From Natrinema thermotolerans DSM 11552 (lineage in GTDB: Archaea; Halobacteriota; Halobacteria; Halobacteriales; Natrialbaceae), in NCBI GenBank assembly GCA_000337115.1, contig AOIR01000056.1, positions 66,104 to 130,103 of the forward strand: a stretch of DNA of 64,000 nt, in the 5' to 3' direction. Below are positions 1 through 8,204 of the stretch, in pieces. The position numbers and the translations under genes were made by a program. Position 1 is the stretch's first letter; every line of letters starts with the position of its first letter. A model generated the notes under the pieces. The model was not told the DNA's origin, made no database searches, and saw only the letters and a list, made by a program, of their open reading frames with translations.

Positions 1-211
1 CATCGACCGCGAACTCGAGCAGCTCTCGACCGACAGCGGCGTCGAGGCCGAACTCGAGACGCTGAAATCCGACGTCGGTGCCGACGACGCGGAGTCGGCG
101 GCCGAGCAGACCGGCGAGGCCGACGAGGCGGAGCTGACCGACCTCGAGGGCGAGGACCAGGACGAGGTCGAGGCCGAACTCGCGGAACTGCAGGACGAAG
201 AGAGCGCCTGA
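1..211 (+). CDS. PspA/IM30-like protein, C-terminal fragment
   Basis: Only the last 69 codons are inside the window; the start lies to the left. The readable tail is extremely acidic, opens with IDRELEQLSTDSGVEAELE and ends in a helical Glu/Asp/Ala-rich stretch before a TGA at 209-211. This resembles the C-terminus of haloarchaeal PspA/IM30 (phage-shock protein A) family proteins, coiled-coil membrane-remodelling proteins related to ESCRT-III. The assignment rests on the tail alone, so the family call is tentative. The next gene, a small winged-helix-like protein, starts 113 bases downstream on the same strand. Confidence 0.5.
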   Translation, partial: IDRELEQLSTDSGVEAELETLKSDVGADDAESAAEQTGEADEAELTDLEGEDQDEVEAELAELQDEESA

Positions 212-324
212 GCCACCGACGGATCGACTGCGTCACAGCGACCGCGAGCGTCTCGAGCCGACGCTCGGTCTCCGCTGCTGTAGTCGGGAGAAACTGTTAC
301 CATTGTTCACGGTCAAGGGGTAGT

Positions 325-672
325 ATGGGCAACGTCTCGCGGTTCGACTCGATTTCCCTGACCAATCAGGCCGTCCTGCTGGGGCTCGCCGATCTCGCTG
401 GCGAGGGGGAGACGCCGGTTCAGACCCACGACGTGAGACGGCACTGCAAACAGCGGCTCTCGGATGTCGATACGGAAGTCGTCGGGACGATCTCCGAGGC
501 CGACGTCATCCGATCGCTCTACCGGCTCGAGGAGGAGGAGTTAGTCGAGGAGGTCCCGCCCGCGGAGACGTCGCCGACGGGGAAGGGGCGACCGGCCTAC
601 GCCCTCGCCGTCGAGTCCGACGCGGTCTACGACGGCGTCGTCGACGAACTGGTCGCAGGGAAGCGGGACTGA
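325..672 (+). CDS. Small winged-helix-like protein, haloarchaeal conserved
   Basis: A 115-residue acidic soluble protein with no signal peptide or membrane segment. The pattern of helices followed by a basic/acidic wing (SEADVIRSLYRLEEEELVEE, then a Pro/Gly-rich turn and GRPAYAL) looks like a MarR/PadR-type winged helix, in which the Arg-Pro-Ala-Tyr segment would be a wing strand. It follows the PspA-like gene on the same strand, so it may regulate or be co-transcribed with it. No catalytic motif is seen. The family is not recognised with certainty; a DNA-binding role is inference from secondary-structure pattern only. Confidence 0.6.
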   Translation: MGNVSRFDSISLTNQAVLLGLADLAGEGETPVQTHDVRRHCKQRLSDVDTEVVGTISEADVIRSLYRLEEEELVEEVPPAETSPTGKGRPAYALAVESDAVYDGVVDELVAGKRD

Positions 673-721
673 CGCCGCGGATCGGGGGAACGATGGTCGC
701 GATCGCCGGTTCCGACGCCGG

Positions 722-1231
722 TCACGAGGGCGTTCCGAGTACCGTGATGTCGTAGTCGGCCACGTCGCTGGGTGCCTCGAGGACGACGACCTGAAACTCC
801 CAGGCGTCGCCGGCCCCGAGGTCGCCGGTGCTGGCGAGATACCGGCCGAGGAGGTTGCCGGCGTCGTTGTAAATTCGGGTCCGGACCTCGACGGTCTGGA
901 GCCGGTCCGATCCCGTGTTGGTCACGGTTCCTTGCACCGTCGAGCCGAGGTAGCCGTTCTCGAGGACGAACTCGTGTTCGACCAGCTCGAGGGAATCGAG
1001 CGGCGTCACCGAGTTGGTCGGTTGCTGTTGGGCCAGCGACGAGGCCGTGGACATCTCGCTTGCGTTCCTGCTCGAGGCGTTGCTGGCGTTTATCGGGCCG
1101 ACGTTACCGCTCTCGTAGCTGGGGTCGCCGCCGAGCGCGTCGCTGCCGGTACAGCCGGCGGCCGCGGTCGCCATCCCGACGCCGAGCGACGCGAGCAGTC
1201 GTCGTCTGCTCGTCGTCTCCGAGCGCGTCAT
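722..1231 (-). CDS. Tat-exported lipoprotein with FxLYD-like beta domain
   Basis: The frame is open further upstream to 1384, but the start at 1231 (MTRSETTSRRRLLASLG) gives a proper twin-arginine signal (SRRRLL) followed by a hydrophobic stretch and a lipobox (AAGC), so it is preferred. The mature protein is about 145 residues: a Ser/Asn/Gln-rich linker and then a beta-sandwich-like domain (LVEHEFVLENGYLGSTVQG, tested pattern of strands, TNTGSDRLQ) typical of FxLYD-type haloarchaeal lipoproteins. It is expected to be anchored to the outer face of the membrane. No enzymatic residues are visible; binding or scaffolding is a guess. Confidence 0.72.
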   Translation of the reverse strand: MTRSETTSRRRLLASLGVGMATAAAGCTGSDALGGDPSYESGNVGPINASNASSRNASEMSTASSLAQQQPTNSVTPLDSLELVEHEFVLENGYLGSTVQGTVTNTGSDRLQTVEVRTRIYNDAGNLLGRYLASTGDLGAGDAWEFQVVVLEAPSDVADYDITVLGTPS

Positions 1232-1351
1232 CGGGACCTGCCCGTCGTCCGCGAGTCGATTCCGGTGCCGAGCATGTCTTCGGGAACACCGCCGACGCAT
1301 TTCAGTGTAGGCCCTGAAGCGACAGCGCTCGGCGGTGTATGCAACGCAGGC

Positions 1352-1360
1352 CCTTATTGT
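1352..1360 (+). promoter_or_regulatory. TATA-like box for the 1383 membrane-protein gene
   Basis: CCCTTATTG lies 23-31 bases before the ATG at 1383, the spacing expected for a leaderless haloarchaeal transcript. This also supports the start at 1383 rather than the in-frame ATG at 1335. Confidence 0.35.
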
Positions 1361-1382
1361 CGGGTCGATTGAACGTGTCGCC

Positions 1383-2435
1383 ATGTCCTCCGAGACCGAC
1401 GAGACGCTCGAGTCCTACGGGGCCGACGTGGGCGGGCCGGAGGGGCCGCTGACGCGGTTCCACGAGTGGGTGCTGATTCAGGGGAACCGATTGGTCGTCG
1501 CGGCGTTGCTCTCGGCGGTCATCTTCGCGCTTATCGTCGGCCTGTACGAACTCGGCGTGATCAACTTCGTCAACGGGAGTTCCGTGACGAGCGTGGCAAG
1601 CGGCATGATCGCGGGCACGTTCTCGCTGGTGACGCTCGTCGTCTCGGTCAACCAGCTCATCCTCTCCCAGGAGTTCGGCGCGGCGGGGAAGGCCCGCGAC
1701 CGGTTCGAGGGCGTCGTGGCGTTCCGCGAGGACGTCGCCGAGACGGCGGCCGTTTCCGCGACGCCGACCGCGCCCATGAGTGTCCTCGAACTGCTCATCG
1801 AGTCGGTCCGACGCGACGCGGCCGAACTCGCCGACATCGTCGCCGATCACGACGACGAGGTGCGGGAGACGGTCGTTCGGTACACAAACAGCGTCAGGGA
1901 GCGGGCCGACCGGGTCGACGAGACGCTCGAGCGGTCGGACTCCGACGCCGACACCTTTGCGGCCGTCTGGGCGGCAATCAACTACGACGAGGCCTGGCAG
2001 CTGTACGTCGCGACTCACCTACGCAACGACTACAACGAGTCGCTGTCGCCGACGGCGAAAGAGCAGTTCGACGACCTGATCGGCACGTTGAAACTGTTCA
2101 GGGTGGCCCGCGAGCAGTTCAAGACGACCTATCTGCAACGGGAACTCACCCGGTTCTCGCAGCTGACGGTCTACTGCGGCGTCCCGTCGATCCTGTCGGC
2201 GATCGTCGTCGGCCTCCTCTACGCCGACTTCGCCGGGCCGAGTCTCAGCGTCGTTGCGCTCCCCTACGTCGTCGCTGCCCTGATCGTCGTCGTCCTCTCG
2301 CCGCTGTCCCTGCTGGTCTCCTACATCCTCCGGATCACGACCATTACCCGCCGGACCGCGTCGGTCGGTCCGTTCGTCCCCCAGAAGGATCCCGACGAGG
2401 GACCGTTCGACGTGACCGCCGGCGAGGACCGCTGA
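1383..2435 (+). CDS. Conserved haloarchaeal four-helix membrane protein
   Basis: A 350-residue integral membrane protein. Two hydrophobic segments lie near residues 35-60 and 70-95, then a hydrophilic, largely helical domain of about 150 residues rich in Asp/Arg, then two more hydrophobic segments near residues 275-325, and a charged cytoplasmic tail. This 2+2 helix arrangement with a large soluble loop recurs in unnamed haloarchaeal proteins. The start at 1383 (MSSETDETLESYG) is chosen over the ATG at 1335 because the 16 extra residues look unrelated and a TATA-like box sits at 1352-1360. Function unknown; no transporter or enzyme motif is recognised. Confidence 0.75.
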   Translation: MSSETDETLESYGADVGGPEGPLTRFHEWVLIQGNRLVVAALLSAVIFALIVGLYELGVINFVNGSSVTSVASGMIAGTFSLVTLVVSVNQLILSQEFGAAGKARDRFEGVVAFREDVAETAAVSATPTAPMSVLELLIESVRRDAAELADIVADHDDEVRETVVRYTNSVRERADRVDETLERSDSDADTFAAVWAAINYDEAWQLYVATHLRNDYNESLSPTAKEQFDDLIGTLKLFRVAREQFKTTYLQRELTRFSQLTVYCGVPSILSAIVVGLLYADFAGPSLSVVALPYVVAALIVVVLSPLSLLVSYILRITTITRRTASVGPFVPQKDPDEGPFDVTAGEDR

Positions 2436-2639
2436 TCACTCCCGGTCCGCGTCGGCTCCACGACCGGTCTCCCGGCGGATGAACGGCCCGATCGCCGCGT
2501 CCACTTCGCGAGGTTGGGAACCGGGAATATGCGACGGGACGATCGCGAACGGTGTCACGGAGCGCGAAGGCGATACTGACGACCACCAGTCCGTGGTCGA
2601 TCCCCGGGGTTCGTATCCCCTCGGCGGCTACCGGCGACC

Positions 2640-3086
2640 GTGATCGTCGTCATCTGCGGGCCGCCGGGCACGGGCAAGTCAACCGTGACGGCCCGCGTTC
2701 GGGACCGCCTCGAGACGCGCTCGATTCCCGTCCGGACCGTCCACTCCGACGACTTCTCGAGTCGGACCGACGAGCAGTTGGCCGAGCGGGTCGCCGACGC
2801 GCCCGCGACGGGCGTGACGCTGGTCGATGGGACGTTCTATCGGCGACCCTGGCAGACCCGGTTTCGGACGCTTGGCGATGTCCGGTTCGTCCGCCTGACC
2901 GCGAGCCTCGAGACCTGCCTCGAGCGCAATCGCGCTCGTCCCGACTCGATCGACGAACGGGGCGTCCACGTGGTCTACCGGGAGTTCGACGCGCCCGACG
3001 CCGCCCTCGAGATCGATACCGACCGCTGCGGCCCCGACGCGGCGGCCGTTCGGGTCGCGGCCGCGATCGAGGGCTGGCTCGAGTGA
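2640..3086 (+). CDS. Small P-loop kinase-like ATPase
   Basis: A 148-residue protein beginning at a GTG with MIVVICGPPGTGKSTV; residues 7-14 are a Walker A motif (GPPGTGKS) directly at the N-terminus, as in adenylate kinase, shikimate kinase and cytidylate-kinase-like proteins. A later strand ending in VTLVDGTFYRRPWQ may be the Walker-B-like or acceptor segment, and ARPDSIDERGVHVVY resembles the lid region of small kinases. It lacks enough sequence to name a substrate. It stands alone, 204 bases after the preceding gene. Nucleotide or small-molecule phosphorylation is an inference from the fold. Confidence 0.7.
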   Translation: MIVVICGPPGTGKSTVTARVRDRLETRSIPVRTVHSDDFSSRTDEQLAERVADAPATGVTLVDGTFYRRPWQTRFRTLGDVRFVRLTASLETCLERNRARPDSIDERGVHVVYREFDAPDAALEIDTDRCGPDAAAVRVAAAIEGWLE

Positions 3087-3111
3087 CGTTCCGCGAGTCG
3101 TTCCGGAGCGA

Positions 3112-4005
3112 TCACAGCCCCAAATCGATGCCGAACGGGTCGAATCCGGACGGGTCGAACGGGGCGAGATCGGCGGGTAGTTCGTCGGGGACGACAGCCT
3201 CTGGGAGCGCCGCCCAGCCGAGGTCGTCCTCGCCGGGAACCGCGTCGGTGTCGAACGTCGGTTCGTCGGCGGGGTCGACGTCGCGGTCCTCCCGGGGCGG
3301 CGCGTCGTGGGCGTAGACGCTCTCGGGATGGTCGACGGTCCAGACGTGGAGCATACAGGGGGTCCGACAGGGGAACTCGAGGTCGCCGTCCGCGGCCGCT
3401 CCCTCGTAGGTCTGCCGGTAAAACCACCACGCGAACCGACCGGGGAGGCCGGTGTGGGCGTGCCACGGCGAACACAGTTCGGCGTCGGCGTCCTCGCCGT
3501 ACACCGCCGGCGGCGCGACGGCCGTGCCGTCCTGCGTCGCGATGAACATGACGCCGATCGAGCGCCACGTTTCGTTGTCGACCAGCACCGATTCCGGTCG
3601 CTCGGGCTCGAGGAGGTCGCCGTCGCCGATGAACGCCGGGTTGAGCCAGTGCGACCAGCTGTCGTCGCCGGTCTCGAGCGTATCGAAGTACGGTTTGTAG
3701 CCCGACTCGAGCAGTGCATCGACGTCCGGGTACCGGCGCTCGAGGGCGTCCGCGACCGCGGACTGCAGGGCGACCGTCCTCGGGTGGTCGTCCGCACATC
3801 CCTCCATGCTCGCACCCTCGCAGTGGGCCATACTGGGCTCGATCGTCGCGTCGGGACAGTCACGATCGAACCGTCGGACGAGGTCGTCCCGCTCGTTGCC
3901 GTCGTCGGCACGGGCGCTCCCGATGGCCGAGAGTGCGGCCGTTCCGGCCGAGGCTCGCAGGAGCGTTCGTCGGGACACGGTTCGATCGTCGTCGCTATCG
4001 GACAT
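3112..4005 (-). CDS. Tat-exported protein of unknown function
   Basis: A 297-residue protein whose start at 4005 gives MSDSDDDRTVSRRTLLRASAG, a twin-arginine signal (SRRTLL) with a hydrophobic core ending ALSAIGSARA; there is no lipobox Cys, so it is probably released or loosely attached after cleavage. The mature part has several Cys and His residues (AHCEGASMEGC, CSPWHAHTGLPG, FPCRTPC) and many Trp/Tyr, suggesting a metal-binding or disulfide-stabilised extracellular domain. The tail is Pro/Asp/Phe rich with a repeated DPFG/DPSG flavour. The family was not recognised; a hydrolase or metal-handling role would be speculation. Confidence 0.72.
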   Translation of the reverse strand: MSDSDDDRTVSRRTLLRASAGTAALSAIGSARADDGNERDDLVRRFDRDCPDATIEPSMAHCEGASMEGCADDHPRTVALQSAVADALERRYPDVDALLESGYKPYFDTLETGDDSWSHWLNPAFIGDGDLLEPERPESVLVDNETWRSIGVMFIATQDGTAVAPPAVYGEDADAELCSPWHAHTGLPGRFAWWFYRQTYEGAAADGDLEFPCRTPCMLHVWTVDHPESVYAHDAPPREDRDVDPADEPTFDTDAVPGEDDLGWAALPEAVVPDELPADLAPFDPSGFDPFGIDLGL

Positions 4006-4375
4006 ACCACACGTTCCACACCGACGATCGGTATGAAACCCCGTTGGGAGTTGTCCAGACAGTCGCCGACAGTGGTGTGATGCGCGCAGTTGAACGCTGA
4101 CTCGAGGACGGCTTCGCCGTCGCGACCGAGTGGGCGATGTCGATCCGGACGCGAACCGGCAGTGGCTGGATCGATGGGCATGCGTCGCAGTCTCGCACTC
4201 TCGATACCGCTTGCTTGCCTCTGTCCGACTCGGAACGCAAACACCTCTAATTGTACGTTCATTTTCCGGTGATGGACCATCGAGCGAACGCAGCCGCCGG
4301 TCCGGCTGGGTGCCATCGAAGGAGCGCCGCTGCCGATTCGGGGACGGTCCGGCCGTCGGCGGGACGGTCCCGTGA
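4006..4375 (+). other. 370-base intergenic region without a recognisable gene
   Basis: This stretch between two minus-strand genes holds no reading frame with haloarchaeal protein character on either strand. It is less GC-biased near 4240-4262, where runs such as CTCTAATTGTACGTTCATTTTCC occur. It presumably carries the promoter of the Tat protein at 3112-4005 (a weak GGTTTCATACC on the minus strand near 4028-4039) and the downstream end of the dgc-like operon. No repeat or RNA gene was seen. Confidence 0.5.
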
Positions 4376-5422
4376 TCAGGACGAACCGAAGCCGGCACCC
4401 GTCCCGGACCGCTCGAGGGCGGCGAGGTCGATCCGACCGTCCGCAAGGGGGACGCCGTCGACGGGGTCGTCGGCGAGCAACAGCGAGCCGTCGAGGTCGG
4501 CGTAGTCGAGCAACGGCGCGAGGTGACAGGCCGCGGCGATCGAGGCGTTCGACTCGTTCATACAGCCACACATGACCTCGAGGCCGTGGGCCCGGGCGGC
4601 GCTGATCAGTCGTCTGGCCTCCCGGAGCCCGCCGCATTTCATCAGTTTCAGGTTCGCGATGTCACAGCGGTCCGCGATACGGGGGATGTCCGCGAGCGTT
4701 CGACAGGACTCGTCGGCGGCGATCGGCAGCGCCGAGCGCTCGGAGACGAACTGCAGCCCTTCGGGGTCCTCGGCGGCGACCGGCTGCTCGACGAACGCGA
4801 GGTCGAACTCGGCGAGCCGGTCGATCTTTCGGACCGCCTCGCGGGGGGTCCAGGCCTCGTTGGCGTCGACGAACAGCCGCACGTCGGGTGCGACCGATCG
4901 AATCGTCCGGACGATCTCGAGGTCGCGGTCGGTCCCGAGTTTGACCTTCAGGGTGTCGAACCCGCGCTCGAGGGCCGTCTCGGTCTTCTCCCGCATCCGA
5001 TCCGTGTCGTCGAGCCCGATCGTGTACGAGGTCGAGAGCGTCTCGGCCGGGTCGAGTCCCCAGTAGCGATAGAGGGGCACCTCGAGTCGCTTCGTGACGA
5101 GGTCGTGGAGCGCGATGCTCACTGCGGCGCGGGCGGCCGGGTTCTTCCGGACCGTCTCGCGCATGCGGCGTTCGATCCGCTCGAGTTGGTGGGGATCGCC
5201 GACCGATTCGACGACTGCGAGCAGGTCGGGCAGGACGGCCGCAACGGTGGCCGCGGTCTCGCCGTAGTGTGTCGACGGGGCGGCGGCCCCGAGACCGGTC
5301 GTCCCGTCGTCGTCCTCGATCCGGACGTAGACGACCTCGGTCTCGGTCGTCGTGCCGCGGGAGATTCCGAACGGGTACTCCAGCGGCAGCGAGCGCCGCT
5401 CGAACGATGTCTCGAGGCTCAT
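4376..5422 (-). CDS. dgcA: Enolase-superfamily racemase/epimerase (DgcA-like or dipeptide epimerase)
   Basis: A 348-residue member of the mandelate racemase/muconate lactonising (enolase) superfamily, of the AEE-type dipeptide epimerase branch. The barrel signature is complete: TLKVKLG with the Lys-x-Lys pair (159/161), metal ligands in DANEAW (186), VEQP (212) and ADES (237), and the second catalytic lysine in NLKLMKCGG (259-265). Its start overlaps the stop of the DUF1611 gene by four bases (ATGA), so the two are translationally coupled. That pairing matches the DgcN-DgcA D-glutamate utilisation route reported for marine bacteria and haloarchaea, where the enzyme racemises N-acetyl-D-glutamate; L-Ala-D/L-Glu epimerase activity is the alternative. 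Confidence 0.85.
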   Translation of the reverse strand: MSLETSFERRSLPLEYPFGISRGTTTETEVVYVRIEDDDGTTGLGAAAPSTHYGETAATVAAVLPDLLAVVESVGDPHQLERIERRMRETVRKNPAARAAVSIALHDLVTKRLEVPLYRYWGLDPAETLSTSYTIGLDDTDRMREKTETALERGFDTLKVKLGTDRDLEIVRTIRSVAPDVRLFVDANEAWTPREAVRKIDRLAEFDLAFVEQPVAAEDPEGLQFVSERSALPIAADESCRTLADIPRIADRCDIANLKLMKCGGLREARRLISAARAHGLEVMCGCMNESNASIAAACHLAPLLDYADLDGSLLLADDPVDGVPLADGRIDLAALERSGTGAGFGSS

Positions 5423-6438
5423 AGCAGCGCCTCGAGGACGTCGTCGGTTCCGAACCGGATGACGTCGTCGGCCGGCGCGCCGAGGGCGTCGGCGTATTCG
5501 GCGACTGCGTCGCTGGCGGCCGCGTCGTCCGCCAGCCCGGACGTGTTGAGCGCGCCGGCGACGACCTGCCCGTCCGCGACCGGCGCGGCGACGCTCTCGT
5601 AGAGGTCGATGTACGTCGGGATCGACGGCAGCGCGAACGACTCGTAGCCGTGGATCGCCTCCCGGCCGGCCTCGTGACAGAGGACGAGTTTGTCGGCCAT
5701 CGAACCGTGGAGAATGCCGAGCGTGACCGGCGAGTACGCCGGATGGACGATGCTTCCCTGCCCCTCGACGAAGAGGTAGTCGTGGTCGTCGCCGATCTCG
5801 AGGATCATCTCCTCGACCGCGCCGGCGGTGAAGTCGCTGACGACGCGGTCGATCGGGGTGCCCCAGCCCTCGATCATGATGCCGGTCTGGCCGGTCGGGA
5901 CGACGGCGGCGTCGTGGCCGGCCGCGCGGGCGTCCCGGGCCAACTCCATCGTCGTCGTCATCTTGCCGACCGAACAGTCCGTGCCGACGGTGAGGATCAC
6001 TTCGGCGTCGACCTCGTCGGCGACGCCCTCGGCCACCGTGAGGCCCTCGGGCGGCTTCCGGACGTCGCGCAGTTCGCAGTCGTTTTCCGCCGCCAATCGG
6101 GCGAACTCCTCGTCATCGGACAGGAAAGAGTGCAGCCCCGAGATCACGTCATAGCCGTTCTCGAGCGCGACTCGAATATCGTCACGCCAGCTTTCCTCGA
6201 GATCGCCGCCGATCGGTGCGATCCCGATCAGTAAGGCGTCGACGGCGTCGGCCTCGAGGTCGTCCATGCCTTCGACGATCGGTGCGTCCTGGACGTCCGG
6301 GACGAAGTCCGACACTCGTCGGCCGGCGCTGTCACGGTCGAGGACGGCGACGATGTCGTGGTCGGCGTATCGGAGAACCCCGAGCGCGGTCTTGGCTCGG
6401 TCGGGAAACTGTTCGTGGGCAAGAATTGCGACGCGCAT
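5419..6438 (-). CDS. dgcN: DUF1611 family protein (DgcN-like D-glutamate N-acetyltransferase)
   Basis: A 339-residue protein with an N-terminal Rossmann-like domain (MRVAILAHEQFPDRAKTALG) and a C-terminal P-loop domain with GTDCSVGKMT at 152-161 and EGQGSIVHPAYSP at 225-237, the hallmarks of DUF1611. The start at 6438 is chosen because the frame upstream is low-quality and a TATA-like box lies at 6461-6470, giving a leaderless transcript. The gene is first in an operon with the epimerase. Family members paired with such an epimerase were reported as D-glutamate N-acetyltransferases; the reaction here is inferred from that context, not from an acetyl-CoA motif. Confidence 0.82.
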   Translation of the reverse strand: MRVAILAHEQFPDRAKTALGVLRYADHDIVAVLDRDSAGRRVSDFVPDVQDAPIVEGMDDLEADAVDALLIGIAPIGGDLEESWRDDIRVALENGYDVISGLHSFLSDDEEFARLAAENDCELRDVRKPPEGLTVAEGVADEVDAEVILTVGTDCSVGKMTTTMELARDARAAGHDAAVVPTGQTGIMIEGWGTPIDRVVSDFTAGAVEEMILEIGDDHDYLFVEGQGSIVHPAYSPVTLGILHGSMADKLVLCHEAGREAIHGYESFALPSIPTYIDLYESVAAPVADGQVVAGALNTSGLADDAAASDAVAEYADALGAPADDVIRFGTDDVLEALL

Positions 6439-6460
6439 ATCGGGACCTAGACGGGTGGTG

Positions 6461-6470
6461 ATTAAAGTGG
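6461..6470 (-). promoter_or_regulatory. TATA-like box of the dgcN-dgcA operon
   Basis: Read on the minus strand, CCACTTTAAT ends 23 bases before the start codon at 6438, consistent with a leaderless mRNA. Confidence 0.42.
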
Positions 6471-6596
6471 TGCGATCGGAATCGGCATCGGGGCGGTCCG
6501 GCGGTCGCCCCCGTAAGCCCTTCTTTCGGTCACGGTCCCGTTCACGGACCCACCGTTTCGGTTCCCGGATCGATCGATCGATCAGCAACGGTCGGT

Positions 6597-6606
6597 AGAC
6601 TTATGA
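6597..6606 (+). promoter_or_regulatory. TATA-like box for the 6631 small gene
   Basis: GACTTATGAC lies 25-34 bases before the ATG at 6631. It supports that start over the in-frame ATG at 6616. Confidence 0.35.
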
Positions 6607-6630
6607 CCGTGCGGAGTGGCACCATGTGCC

Positions 6631-6816
6631 ATGAATGGTGTCCTCAACGAGACGACGAACAAGATCCACAAGCACGAACACGGTCGTTCGGACTTTCAGA
6701 CGACTTGTGGCGCGACCGCCCACGTCGCCCACGAGGATCTCCGACTGATCCCCGTCGAACAGGCCGACGACGCGAACCGCTGTGGCCGCTGCTTCGAGGA
6801 CGGCGGCGGCTACTGA
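6631..6816 (+). CDS. Small Cys/His haloarchaeal protein
   Basis: A 61-residue protein (MNGVLNETTNKIHKHEHG...) with several His residues at the N-terminus, TTCGATAH in the middle and NRCGRCFEDGGGY at the end. The CxxC with the upstream Cys and His residues could bind one zinc ion. Size and composition match small haloarchaeal zinc-finger-like proteins of unknown function. The start was set by the TATA-like box at 6597-6606. The last 17 bases of the coding region and stop are repeated exactly 58 bases downstream (see the repeat entry). Confidence 0.65.
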   Translation: MNGVLNETTNKIHKHEHGRSDFQTTCGATAHVAHEDLRLIPVEQADDANRCGRCFEDGGGY

Positions 6817-6872
6817 CCCAGACGTACTATTGGCACCGGTTTCCGGTAACCCGCAGGACGGCGGCGGCTACT
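6798..6872. repeat. 17-base direct repeat spanning two gene ends
   Basis: GGACGGCGGCGGCTACT occurs at 6798-6814, coding the DGGGY tail of the small Cys/His protein, and again at 6856-6872, next to the stop of the convergent peptidyl-tRNA hydrolase gene. The 58-base spacing suggests a small tandem duplication of the 3' end. Confidence 0.6.
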
Positions 6873-7791
6873 AGAGGACTCGCAGTTCCGTCGTCCAGAA
6901 CGACCGATAGGCGTCCTCGAGCGCGGATTCGGGATCGCCGGTCGCGTCGACCGCGGCGGTTCCCGCCGGCTCGAGGCCGACTTCAGCGACGAGCGTGTCG
7001 ACGACGCCGCGCTGGCCGACGACGAACAGTCGATCCACGTCGCCACGGCGTGTCGCGACGGCCTCGCGACAGCGCTCGAGGTGGTCGTCGATCTGTTCGT
7101 CACGGATCCGTTCGAACCGGGCCTGTGAGAACCCGCCCTTCGAGTGGGTGCCCTTGACGTCGCTTTCGAACCCGCGGTAGTCGATCCGCTCGTCGCCATC
7201 GTAAACCCCGAGCGCGAACAGGTCCGTCCGGACCAGCGCGAGGGCGTGGCGGCCGGTCGGCAGGAAGGTCTCGCGGTCGATGGCGAACCCGTCGTCCCAT
7301 GTCGGCTCGAGCGTCGGCTCGACCGGCGGCGACAGGGCCACCGCGATCAGGCCGGCGTCGTCGACACAGCACAGACACGGTGCGGCGTCCTCGAGCAGCG
7401 CAACTCGGTCGCCGAGCGGCTCCTCGAGGGTCGACCGGACCGATTCGGGTAACCCCGACTCATCGACCGCGACGGTCAACGCGCCCTCCGGCCCCGTCCG
7501 GAACGAGTCCAGTCGGTCGAGGATCGCCTCGAGACGTCGTCCCCGGACCTGTGTCCGGCGACGGACGGCGACGCCGTCGTCGGCGTCGTCGACCTGCTCG
7601 AGTTCGCCCTCGAGTTGGGCGATCCGGTCCTCGAGACGGTTGACCCGCTGTTCGGCCTCCTGTCTCGCCGTGGCCGCCTCGGCCCGGCGGTCGGACTCGG
7701 CCTCGTAGCGCTCCCGTAACCGTTCGTTTTCGTCCTCGAGGTCCTCGATGCGCTCTTTGAGCGACGCACGGCCGAGCAACTCGTCGATCAT
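6871..7791 (-). CDS. Vms1/Ankzf1-type peptidyl-tRNA hydrolase
   Basis: A 306-residue protein related to archaeal release factor 1 and Vms1/ANKZF1. Residues 9-70 form a strongly charged coiled coil; the rest is a release-factor-like domain carrying KGTHSKGGFSQARFERIR (213-230), in which Gln223 sits where Vms1 proteins place the glutamine that promotes peptidyl-tRNA cleavage. By family knowledge it would free nascent chains from obstructed 60S/50S-type ribosomal subunits in ribosome quality control. Cys139, Cys141 and Cys142 form an unusual cluster (CLCC). It is convergent with the small Cys/His gene. Confidence in the family is high; the cellular role in haloarchaea is inferred. Confidence 0.82.
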   Translation of the reverse strand: MIDELLGRASLKERIEDLEDENERLRERYEAESDRRAEAATARQEAEQRVNRLEDRIAQLEGELEQVDDADDGVAVRRRTQVRGRRLEAILDRLDSFRTGPEGALTVAVDESGLPESVRSTLEEPLGDRVALLEDAAPCLCCVDDAGLIAVALSPPVEPTLEPTWDDGFAIDRETFLPTGRHALALVRTDLFALGVYDGDERIDYRGFESDVKGTHSKGGFSQARFERIRDEQIDDHLERCREAVATRRGDVDRLFVVGQRGVVDTLVAEVGLEPAGTAAVDATGDPESALEDAYRSFWTTELRVL

Positions 7792-7820
7792 TCGGCGGAA
7801 AACGGGAAGCGAGCCTACTT

Positions 7821-8204
7821 CTAGGTTCCGGCGTTGGACAGGTCCGTGCCGGCCGGGTCGGGTTGCCAGCCGCCGGCGAACTCGAGCAACCGACGGGCGC
7901 AGTCGCGCCGGGCGAGAAACACCTCCCGGAGCGACGGCGGGTTCCTGATATCGGTCCCCTCGAGCATCGACTCGGGGAGCGCGAGCGTGTTCGTCGGGAC
8001 GTTCTCGCCCCCGTGGACCGCGAAGTGTCGCGACTCGAGTTTCATTACGAGCGGGGTATCGAGCCGCTCGAGGCCGTCGCCGCTGGCGTAGACCTCCTCG
8101 TTGAGCCGCTCGTGTTGCTCGCTGTGCATGAGTGCGTGATCGCCCTCCGTGGGAGTCACGTAGAGTCGTCCGAGATAGTAGCTCCGCGAGAACACCTCGA
8201 ACAT
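7821..8204 (-). CDS. DUF5802-like haloarchaeal protein
   Basis: A 127-residue soluble protein starting MFEVFSRSYYLGRLYVTP. The 8-residue upstream extension in the open frame is rejected because a TATA-like box lies at 8231-8240, 27 bases before the ATG at 8204. Conserved-looking blocks are SYYLGRLYV at the start, TPLVMKLESRHFAVHG in the middle and a terminal helix with two Cys/Arg pairs. This matches the uniformly sized haloarchaeal family I recall as DUF5802, of unknown function. It lies 29 bases upstream of the Vms1-like gene on the same strand and may share its transcript. Confidence 0.68.
   Translation of the reverse strand: MFEVFSRSYYLGRLYVTPTEGDHALMHSEQHERLNEEVYASGDGLERLDTPLVMKLESRHFAVHGGENVPTNTLALPESMLEGTDIRNPPSLREVFLARRDCARRLLEFAGGWQPDPAGTDLSNAGT

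Noticed and set aside
2679-4637. 652-codon minus-strand frame
   Set aside because: It runs across three unrelated genes and has Arg/Pro/Ser-rich shadow composition.
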